From: Halorhodospira sp.
GTDB taxonomy: Bacteria > Pseudomonadota > Gammaproteobacteria > Nitrococcales > Halorhodospiraceae
Length of the DNA stretch: 8,430 nt
Direction of reading: 5' to 3'
Assembly (NCBI GenBank): GCA_007121755.1
Contig: SKJZ01000017.1
Coordinates: forward strand, 1-8,430
The notes beneath the pieces were generated by a model that was not told the origin of the DNA, did no database searches, and worked only from the letters and a program-made list of their open reading frames with translations. Each line of letters begins with the position of its first letter. Positions within the stretch are counted from its first letter, which is position 1. A program made the translations under genes and the position numbers. Below, piece after piece: positions 1 through 5,536 of the stretch.

Positions 1-685
1 ACACCTTGCGCCCGCGGGTATCCATGATCCCGCGGTGCTCCAGGTACTTCATGAAGCGGGCCTGCTGGATCGCCTGGATCGGCCCCAACCCCATGGAGAC
101 GGTGGGGAACTGCCAGAAATCGGGCATCAGCCACGGGTGTGGATAGGAGGAGACCCCCTTCCCGTCCACGTCCTGCCGGAACCCCTTCAGTTGGTCCTCG
201 GTCAACCGCCCCTCCAGGAAGGCACGGGCGTAGATCCCCGGCGCCGAGTGGCCCTGGATGAAGACCATGTCGCCGCCGTGATCGTCGGTGGGGGCGCGCC
301 AAAAGTGATTGAGGCCCACCTCGTAGAGGGTGCAGGCCGAGGCGTAGCTGGCGATGTGTCCGCCGATACCGTCGTTGCGCTGGTTGGCGTTGACCACCAT
401 GGCCAGGGCGTTCCAGCGCACCAGCGCCCGGATGCGCCACTCCAGGTGGTGGTCGGTATGAGCCGGAGGCCGGGCCTCAAGATGACGAGGGATGGTGTTG
501 ACGTAGGCGGTGGTGGCCTTGAACGGCAGATGGCCGCAACGCCTGCGGCCCTTCTCCACCAATATCTCCAGGAGTTGCTGGGCGCGTTCCGGACCCTCAT
601 TCTCGATGACGGCCTCCAGCGCCTCCAGCCACTCTTGGGTCTCTTCCGGATCTGGGTCCGACGGTAGGGGTTCTACAGCTGCCAT
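1..685 (-). CDS. aceE: Pyruvate dehydrogenase E1 component, homodimeric type (N-terminal part, cut by window edge)
   Basis: E1 of the pyruvate dehydrogenase complex uses thiamine diphosphate to decarboxylate pyruvate and passes the acetyl group to the lipoyl E2 subunit in the cytoplasm. Translating from the ATG at 685 gives 228 codons running off the left edge; the full family length is near 890. The protein aligns by eye with E. coli AceE: an acidic N-terminal segment with DPDPEETQEWLEAL (residues 10-23), YVNTIP (61-66), RWNA (90-93), GGHIAS (108-113), QGHSAPG (144-150), ARAFLEGRLT (153-162), SYPHPWLMPDFWQFPTVSMGLGPI (180-203) and KYLEHRG (213-219). His110 and His146 match the active-site histidines His106 and His142 of the E. 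coli enzyme. The start is supported by GAGGT at 696-692, 6 nt upstream. The gene runs in the same direction as the carbon cluster but is separated from it by 344 bp that include a long palindrome, so it probably has its own promoter. Identity is secure; the rest of the protein is not visible. Confidence 0.96.
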   Translation of the reverse strand, partial: MAAVEPLPSDPDPEETQEWLEALEAVIENEGPERAQQLLEILVEKGRRRCGHLPFKATTAYVNTIPRHLEARPPAHTDHHLEWRIRALVRWNALAMVVNANQRNDGIGGHIASYASACTLYEVGLNHFWRAPTDDHGGDMVFIQGHSAPGIYARAFLEGRLTEDQLKGFRQDVDGKGVSSYPHPWLMPDFWQFPTVSMGLGPIQAIQQARFMKYLEHRGIMDTRGRKV

Positions 686-800
686 AGTTTTACCTCGTGG
701 GTAGTGACCGCCTGCATGGGCACCGATTCGGGTGGAAAGTGATCACGCCACCCCACTGCAACGCCTTTTGGGCTAACAGCCGGCGCCCCGGCAGTCGTTA

Positions 801-828
801 CTTATGTTTTTTTTCAAACGATCGGCAA
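801..828 (-). promoter_or_regulatory. Candidate sigma70-type promoter for aceE
   Basis: On the minus strand TTGCCG (828-823) is followed after 16 bp by CATAAG (806-801), matching the -35 and -10 consensus at 4 of 6 positions each. The spacer contains an A8 run. It would give an aceE leader of roughly 110 nt. The -35 hexamer lies inside the left arm of the palindrome, so the element could have supplied part of the promoter. The match is weak and this is a suggestion only. Confidence 0.25.
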
Positions 829-959
829 GGATCGCCGGTGTGGGGGGAGCCCGTTAAGGGTGTCGGCCGCCTGGATGGCGGCCGTCAAGCCTCCAGGGAT
901 GGATTCACGGCGTCCCTTAACGGGCTCCCCCCACATTGGCGGTCCTTGCCGATCGTTTG
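815..959. repeat. 145-bp near-perfect palindrome (long inverted repeat with structured centre)
   Basis: The left arm 815-860 and the right arm 914-959 are reverse complements at 43 of 46 positions. The mismatching pairs are 832/942, 837/937 and 838/936, all transitions. In plus-strand RNA these become U-G, G-U and G-U wobbles, so the stem would be continuous; in minus-strand RNA they are A/C mismatches. The 53-nt centre (861-913) contains a perfect 8-bp hairpin (864-871 with 877-884, loop 872-876) and a small TCCA/TGGA hairpin (892-895 with 900-903). A T8 tract abuts the left end and no T-run follows either end, so it is not a standard intrinsic terminator. I see no obvious target-site duplication. 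From memory the centre resembles palindromic intergenic elements repeated in gammaproteobacterial genomes, which I cannot verify here. Best guess: a dispersed palindromic or MITE-like element; a structured RNA is the alternative. Confidence 0.9.
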
Positions 960-1029
960 GTTCTTCACACAAATCATCTTACGCGCCGAAGGATAACGCG
1001 TTTTCTCACCACCGAGCCACTGGGGCGCA

Positions 1030-1629
1030 TCACGCCTCGGAATGGCCCCCTCCGGCGGACATACCGGCGGTGACGGCAAACCGCATCGCGTCCTCGACGC
1101 CCATCTCCACCGGCGTCACCGCGGATCTCGGCACGAGAAGCGTATACCCACCCACTTGGTAGCTCATCGGTGTGTAGACGGCAATCGTGTCGGCGCCGCC
1201 GAGACCCGCCGGCAGCCCGGACCAGTGCCGCCGGGTCACCACACCGAGCAGCCGGTAGTCGGTGCCCGGAATCTGGATCGTCACCACCTGATCGCCGGAC
1301 TCTTCGGCCTTTGAGACAAAAGTGAGCAGATCCCGAACGGCGCCGTATACGGTCTTGATGACCGGTATCCGGAGCAGAAGCTTCTCGCCGCCCGACCACA
1401 GCCGCTGTAGCAGGTAGACATTGAGCAGCACCCCGACACCGAAGATGGCGCCGATGCCCATCAGCAGGCCGAGGCCAGTGACGTACGCCCCTTCCGGGAG
1501 CACCGCCCGCGCCAAGCCGCCGAGCACATCCTCGGCAGTGGTACCGAGCCAGTAAAGCAGGTAGAGGGTCACCACCGCCGGCAGCACGGCCAGCAACCCC
1601 TTGAGGAAGATCCCGCCAATACGTTTCAT
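1030..1629 (-). CDS. DUF502 (COV-family) membrane protein
   Basis: A 199-residue protein of the DUF502 family, whose plant relatives are the COV/LIKE-COV proteins. The biochemical function is unknown, so I assign none. Numbered from the ATG at 1629, a hydrophobic segment at about residues 5-28 (rich in L, V and A, with paired Y) and a second at about 50-75 (G/L/V rich) predict two inner-membrane helices. They are followed by the family-typical IPVIKTVYGAVRD stretch and a soluble C-terminal domain with TPMSYQVGGYTLLVPRSAV and VEDAMRFAVTAGM, which match the usual DUF502 C-terminal pattern. I prefer the ATG at 1629 because GAGGGG (1641-1636) lies 6 nt upstream; an in-frame GTG at 1656 would add nine residues but has no good ribosome binding site. 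It lies 85 bp downstream of fba in the same direction and is probably the last gene of the unit. Confidence 0.88.
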   Translation of the reverse strand: MKRIGGIFLKGLLAVLPAVVTLYLLYWLGTTAEDVLGGLARAVLPEGAYVTGLGLLMGIGAIFGVGVLLNVYLLQRLWSGGEKLLLRIPVIKTVYGAVRDLLTFVSKAEESGDQVVTIQIPGTDYRLLGVVTRRHWSGLPAGLGGADTIAVYTPMSYQVGGYTLLVPRSAVTPVEMGVEDAMRFAVTAGMSAGGGHSEA

Positions 1630-1652
1630 ATGCCGCCCCTCTAGACCGCCGA

Positions 1653-1690
1653 GCACCGGCAGGCAGGGACGATGCCCCGCCGGCCGGTGC
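1653..1690. repeat. 8-bp GC-rich inverted repeat between fba and the DUF502 gene
   Basis: GCACCGGC (1653-1660) and GCCGGTGC (1683-1690) are perfect reverse complements separated by 22 nt in the fba-DUF502 spacer. The minus-strand RNA could form a hairpin just upstream of the DUF502 ribosome binding site. No T-run follows, so I do not call a terminator; it could be a weak attenuator, an RNA-stability element or chance in GC-rich DNA. Confidence 0.3.
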
Positions 1691-1714
1691 CCGGGACGGC
1701 AGTATAGACGACGT

Positions 1715-2779
1715 TCAGCTGACCTTCGGATCCAAGTCGCCGGCAGTGTACCGGTCCGCCATGGTCTCCATGCCGACGGCCTTGATCTTCGAGGCCATGC
1801 CGGCGCAGCCGAAGGCCTCGTAGCGGGCCTTGCAGATCTCCTTCATGGCGTCGGTCGACGCCTTGAGGAACTTGCGCGGATCGAAGTTGGAGGGGTTCTC
1901 GGCCAAGTGCCGGCGGACGGCACCGGTGGAGGCGAGGCGCAGATCGGTATCGATATTCACCTTTCGCACGCCGTTGCGAATACCCTCCAGGATCTCCTCC
2001 ACCGGCACGCCGTACGTCTCCGGCAGATCGCCACCGAACTCGCGGATCACCGCCAGCCACTCCTGCGGCACCGAGGACGAGCCGTGCATCACCAGATGGG
2101 TGTCGGGCAAGCGCTGGTGGATCTCCTTGATCCGGCTGATGGCAAGGATGTCGCCCGTCGGCGGACGGGTGAACTTGTAGGCGCCGTGGCTGGTACCGCA
2201 GGCAATGGCCAGCGCGTCGACCTTGGTGTCGCGGACGAATCGGGCGGCCTCCTCGGGATCGGTGAGGAGCTGGTCCTTGCTCATCTTGCCGGCCGCCCCA
2301 ACGCCGTCCTCTTCGCCGGCCTCGCCGGTCTCCAGGGAGCCGAGCACGCCCAGCTCGCCCTCGACGGAAACGCCGCCGGCGTGGGCCATCTCGACGGTGC
2401 GCCGGGTGACGTCCGCGTTGTAGTCGTAATCCGCCGGAGTCTTCCCGTCCTCCTTCAGCGAGCCGTCCATCATCACCGACGAGAAGCCGGACTGGATGGC
2501 CCGCAAGCAGGCCGCCGGCGCGTTGCCGTGATCGAGATGGACGCACAACGGGACGTCCGGGTACTGCTCGATCGCCGCCTCCATCAGGTGGCGGTAGAAC
2601 GGGACGCCAGCGTACTTCCGCGCACCCGCGGAGGCCTGGACGATGGCCGGGCTGTCGCACTCCTTGGCCGCCTCCATGATGGCGTGGAGCTGTTCCATGT
2701 TGTTCGCGTTGAACGCCGGCATGCCGTAGCCGTGTTCAGCGGCGTGATCCAGCAACTGACGAAGGGTGATCATGGGCAT
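1715..2779 (-). CDS. fba: Class II fructose-bisphosphate aldolase, CbbA-like
   Basis: This 354-residue zinc-dependent aldolase condenses glyceraldehyde 3-phosphate with dihydroxyacetone phosphate to fructose 1,6-bisphosphate. In the Calvin cycle the family also forms sedoheptulose 1,7-bisphosphate. Visible motifs: AFNANNMEQ (22-30), HLDHG (81-85) with the catalytic Asp83 and zinc-ligand His84, the GELGVLGSLETGE segment (140-152), CGTSHGAYKF (193-202) with zinc-ligand His197, MHGSSSVP (230-237) with His231, and the phosphate-binding NIDTD (274-278). Length and the acidic loop after the ETGE segment suit the class IIB aldolases of autotrophic CbbA type. AAGGAG at 2794-2789 lies 9 nt before the ATG at 2779, so I take that Met rather than the in-frame ATG two codons later. 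It follows pyk by 53 bp. No critical residue is missing. Confidence 0.97.
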   Translation of the reverse strand: MPMITLRQLLDHAAEHGYGMPAFNANNMEQLHAIMEAAKECDSPAIVQASAGARKYAGVPFYRHLMEAAIEQYPDVPLCVHLDHGNAPAACLRAIQSGFSSVMMDGSLKEDGKTPADYDYNADVTRRTVEMAHAGGVSVEGELGVLGSLETGEAGEEDGVGAAGKMSKDQLLTDPEEAARFVRDTKVDALAIACGTSHGAYKFTRPPTGDILAISRIKEIHQRLPDTHLVMHGSSSVPQEWLAVIREFGGDLPETYGVPVEEILEGIRNGVRKVNIDTDLRLASTGAVRRHLAENPSNFDPRKFLKASTDAMKEICKARYEAFGCAGMASKIKAVGMETMADRYTAGDLDPKVS

Positions 2780-2786
2780 CTTGAAA

Positions 2787-2794
2787 TTCTCCTT
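2787..2794 (-). promoter_or_regulatory. Ribosome binding site of fba
   Basis: Minus-strand AAGGAGAA is a strong Shine-Dalgarno sequence. Its spacing of 9 nt from the AAGGAG core to the ATG at 2779 decides between the two close in-frame ATG codons. Confidence 0.8.
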
Positions 2795-2832
2795 ACTCGC
2801 ACACTACATACATTGATTCCGCAAACGCCCTC

Positions 2833-4290
2833 TTATCCTGCGATGGTGAGGGCGTCCTGCACGGTAACGATCTTCATGGTGTTGGTGCCGCCCGCTTCCC
2901 CCATCCGCTCCCCGTGGGTGACCAACAAGTGGTCCCCGGGGGCGACCAAGCCGCGAGCCTGTAGCTGCCGGAGCAAGACCCGTTTGCCCGCCAGCAGATC
3001 TTCGCCGCCCTCCGGATCGAACTCCAGCGGGTAGACGCCGCGGAACAGGGTGACGCGCCCCCGCGTCACGGCGTGCGGGGTCAGGACGTAGATCGGCAAT
3101 CCGGAGCTGATGCGGGACATCCACAGGGCGGTGGCGCCCGACTCCGTCATAGCGATAATGGCCTTCACATCGTAGTGGTTGGCCGCGTACATGGCCCCCA
3201 TGGCAATGGTCTCGTCGACGCGCAGGAAGGTCTCGTCCATGCGATGGCGGGAGACAGTGACGCGGCGGCTCTTTTCGGCCTCGCGGCAGACCCGGTCCAT
3301 CGCCGCCACCGCCAGGTCGGGATAACGTCCGGCGGCGGTTTCGGCGGAGAGCATGACCGCGTCGGTGCCGTCGAGCACCGCATTGGCGACATCGAAGACC
3401 TCCGCGCGCGTCGGGATCGGACTGGAGATCATCGACTCCATCATCTGGGTGGCGGTGATGACAACGCGATTGTGTTGCCGCGCCGTTTCGATCAGCTCCT
3501 TCTGCACGCGGGGCAGCGCCGCGTCGCCGATCTCCACGCCCAGGTCGCCGCGCGCCACCATGATGGCGTCGGCGGCGTCGATGATCGACTCCGCCGCCTC
3601 CAGCGCCTCGGCCCGCTCGATCTTGGCGATCACACGCGCCTGCACCCCGACCCCTTCAAGCAGGCGGCGCGCCTCATGGATATCGCCGGCGTCCCGCGGG
3701 AAGGAGAGCGCCACGTAGTCCGGCGCGATCTCGCCGACCGCGGTGATATCGGCGCGGTCCTTCTCGGTTAGCGCCGGCGCCGACAACCCGCCGCCGCGCC
3801 GGTTGATACCCTTGCGGTCGGAGAGTTCACCGCCGGTGACCACGGTGGTGCGCACCGCCGTACCCTCAACCCGGTCGACCCGCAACACCACGCGCCCGTC
3901 ATCCAACAGCAGTTCATCGCCCGCGCCTACATCACCGGGCAACTCGTGGTAGGCGACACCGACACCGTGGATATTGCCCGCATCCGCGGGTAGCGATGGA
4001 TCGAGGGTAAAGGTGGCCCCCTCCTCCAACTGCACCGAACCCTCGGTGAAGCGCTCCAGCCGGATCTTCGGCCCCTGGAGATCGACCATCACCCCGATGC
4101 GAGTGCCTTTGCCGGCCGCCCACGCGCGGACCCGGTCGACCCGCTCCCGATGGTCGCCGGGGACGCCGTGGGAGAGGTTGATGCGGACCACGTCCACCCC
4201 CGCCTCCAAGACCCGCTCCAACACGCCGGAGCGGTCCGTGGCGGGACCCAGAGTGGCGACGATTTTGGTCCGCCTCGGCATCGACATCAT
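2833..4290 (-). CDS. pyk: Pyruvate kinase
   Basis: Converts phosphoenolpyruvate and ADP to pyruvate and ATP. The 485-residue product has the complete family layout: TKIVATLGPATD at the N-terminus (8-19), VRINLSHG (35-42) with Arg36, Asn38 and Ser40, DLQGPKIR (70-77), a B domain at about 80-160, AKIERAEALE (222-231) with catalytic Lys223 and metal ligand Glu225, MVARGDLGVEI (244-254) with Asp249, ITATQMMESM near 280, and an ANAVLDGTDAVMLSAETA segment leading into a full C-terminal domain with ESGATALWMSR. The first ATG (4290) directly follows the pgk stop codon (4293-4291). Two further in-frame ATGs lie at 4287 and 4281, and homologues usually begin close to the third. Only AGAG or GGAG sequences within the pgk end precede them, so translation is probably coupled to pgk. 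In an autotrophic cluster this enzyme draws fixed carbon off towards pyruvate. Confidence 0.97.
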   Translation of the reverse strand: MMSMPRRTKIVATLGPATDRSGVLERVLEAGVDVVRINLSHGVPGDHRERVDRVRAWAAGKGTRIGVMVDLQGPKIRLERFTEGSVQLEEGATFTLDPSLPADAGNIHGVGVAYHELPGDVGAGDELLLDDGRVVLRVDRVEGTAVRTTVVTGGELSDRKGINRRGGGLSAPALTEKDRADITAVGEIAPDYVALSFPRDAGDIHEARRLLEGVGVQARVIAKIERAEALEAAESIIDAADAIMVARGDLGVEIGDAALPRVQKELIETARQHNRVVITATQMMESMISSPIPTRAEVFDVANAVLDGTDAVMLSAETAAGRYPDLAVAAMDRVCREAEKSRRVTVSRHRMDETFLRVDETIAMGAMYAANHYDVKAIIAMTESGATALWMSRISSGLPIYVLTPHAVTRGRVTLFRGVYPLEFDPEGGEDLLAGKRVLLRQLQARGLVAPGDHLLVTHGERMGEAGGTNTMKIVTVQDALTIAG

Positions 4291-5478
4291 TCAGGCGCTC
4301 TGCTCCGCGGCCCGATCCTCCAGCACCTTGACCGCCGGCAGCGTCTTGCCCTCCAGGAACTCCAGGAAGGCGCCGCCGCCGGTGGAGATATAAGAGATCC
4401 GATCCGCCACGCCGAACTGCTCCACCGCGGCCAGCGTGTCGCCGCCGCCGGCGATGGAGAAGCCGTCGCTATCCGCCACCGCTTCGGCCAGGGCGCGGGT
4501 GCCGCCGGCGAAGGCCGGAATCTCGAAGACACCCACCGGACCGTTCCAAACGATCGTGCCGGCGGCCGACAGCAGCTCACGCAGGCGCGCCGACGTCTTT
4601 GGCCCGACATCGAGAATCATCTCATCATCGGCCACCTGGTCGACCGGCTTGGTGGTCGCCGCGGCGTTCTCCGAAAACTCGGTGGCCACCACGACGTCCT
4701 CGGGGATCGGGATTTCGGCGCCCGCCTGCCGCGCCTCGTCGATCAGCCGGCGCGCCTCGTCCAGAAAATCGGCCTCGTGGAGCGACTTGCCGACCGGGTT
4801 GCCCGCCGCGCGAACGAAGGTGTTGGCGATACCGCCGCCGACAATCAACTGATCGACCTTGTGGCTCAGCGCCTCGAGCACCTCGACCTTGTTGGAGACC
4901 TTGGAGCCGCCGACGATGGCCACCATGGGCCGCCTCGGGTTGTCCAGCGCCTTGCCCAGCGCCTCCAGCTCCGCGGTGAGGAGCGGGCCGGCGCACGCCA
5001 CCGGGGCGAAACGGGCAACCCCGTGGGTCGAGGCCTGCGCCCGGTGGGCGGTGCCGAAGGCGTCCATCACGAAGACGTCACAGAGAGCGGCCATGCGTTT
5101 GGACAACGCCTCGTCGTCGCTCTTCTCGCCGGCGTTGAAGCGCACGTTCTCGCACAGGACCACTTGCCCTTGCTCCACGTCGACGCCGTCGAGCCAATCA
5201 CGCGCGACCGGCACCTCACGGCCCAGCAGTTCGCCGAGGCGCGCGGCCACCGGCGCCATCGAGGCCTCCGGGTCGAAGGCGCCCTCTTTCGGCCGGCCGA
5301 GATGGGACATCAGCATGACACGGGCGCCCGCCTTCAGGGCGTGTTGGATGGTCGGCAGGGACGCCCGCAGCCGGGTATCGTCACCCACCACCCCGTTCTT
5401 CACCGGGACGTTTAGATCCTGGCGGATCAACACCCGCTTGCCAGCCAGGTCCAGATCGGTCATTCGCAAGACTTTCAA
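4291..5478 (-). CDS. pgk: Phosphoglycerate kinase (TTG start)
   Basis: Phosphorylates 3-phosphoglycerate with ATP to 1,3-bisphosphoglycerate in the Calvin cycle, or runs in reverse in glycolysis. It has the full 395 residues. Motifs: RQDLNVPV (19-26) with Asp21 and Asn23, DTRLRASLPT (34-43) with Arg36, SHLGRP (58-63) with His59 and Arg62, ENVRF (110-114) with Arg113, AHRAQASTHG (144-153) with Arg146, IVGGSKVSNK, GGGIANTF, VWNGPVGVFE, GGGDT (344-348) and TGGGAFLE near 367. These cover both substrate lobes. I choose the TTG at 5478: the double Shine-Dalgarno sequence at 5491-5483 sits at the right distance, and the extra MKVLRM matches the N-terminus of the E. coli protein (MSVIKM). The ATG five codons in lies too far from it. 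The start is 58 bp after tkt, and the stop abuts pyk. Confidence 0.97.
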   Translation of the reverse strand: MKVLRMTDLDLAGKRVLIRQDLNVPVKNGVVGDDTRLRASLPTIQHALKAGARVMLMSHLGRPKEGAFDPEASMAPVAARLGELLGREVPVARDWLDGVDVEQGQVVLCENVRFNAGEKSDDEALSKRMAALCDVFVMDAFGTAHRAQASTHGVARFAPVACAGPLLTAELEALGKALDNPRRPMVAIVGGSKVSNKVEVLEALSHKVDQLIVGGGIANTFVRAAGNPVGKSLHEADFLDEARRLIDEARQAGAEIPIPEDVVVATEFSENAAATTKPVDQVADDEMILDVGPKTSARLRELLSAAGTIVWNGPVGVFEIPAFAGGTRALAEAVADSDGFSIAGGGDTLAAVEQFGVADRISYISTGGGAFLEFLEGKTLPAVKVLEDRAAEQSA

Positions 5479-5482
5479 GATG

Positions 5483-5491
5483 CCTCCCTCC
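5483..5491 (-). promoter_or_regulatory. Ribosome binding site that fixes the pgk TTG start
   Basis: Minus-strand GGAGGGAGG contains two overlapping GGAGG cores, 8 and 4 nt upstream of the TTG at 5478. The nearest in-frame ATG (5463) is 23 and 19 nt away, which supports the rarer TTG initiator. Confidence 0.7.
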
Positions 5492-5536
5492 GGGGTTCCG
5501 TTGCTGGAGTATCGATCATCACCGGGTCGCGGCGCC

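Larger units (their letters stand above)
686..1029. other. Intergenic region between the DUF502 gene and aceE
   Basis: This is the only gene-free stretch above 300 bp. It holds a T8 tract (807-814), a 145-bp palindrome (815-959), a possible aceE promoter (801-828), and two small inverted repeats: GCCGG/CCGGC at 779-783 and 788-792, and ACGCG/CGCGT at 981-985 and 997-1001. Short open frames cross it on both strands, but they read through the palindrome and show no recognisable protein features, so I do not call a gene. I see no tRNA, no riboswitch I recognise, and no canonical GC-stem-plus-T-run terminator for the minus-strand operon. Confidence 0.8.

Noticed and set aside
35..667. Plus-strand open frame of 210 codons at the left end
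   Set aside because: It is antisense to aceE, whose translation matches the pyruvate dehydrogenase E1 N-terminus throughout. The antisense translation shows no family features.
815..959. The long palindrome as an intrinsic transcription terminator
   Set aside because: On the minus strand it is followed by an A-run and on the plus strand by mixed sequence. The T8 tract lies before the hairpin on the plus strand, the wrong side for a terminator.
697..1162. Short plus-strand open frames (697-996 and 860-1162) crossing the palindrome
   Set aside because: Much of their translation comes from the palindrome, and the second runs antisense into the DUF502 gene. Repeats of this kind often produce spurious open frames. 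No domain or convincing ribosome binding site seen.
1630..1656. GTG at 1656 as the start of the DUF502 gene
   Set aside because: It has no upstream Shine-Dalgarno sequence and would lie within the inverted repeat; the ATG at 1629 has GAGGGG at good spacing and fits the family N-terminus.
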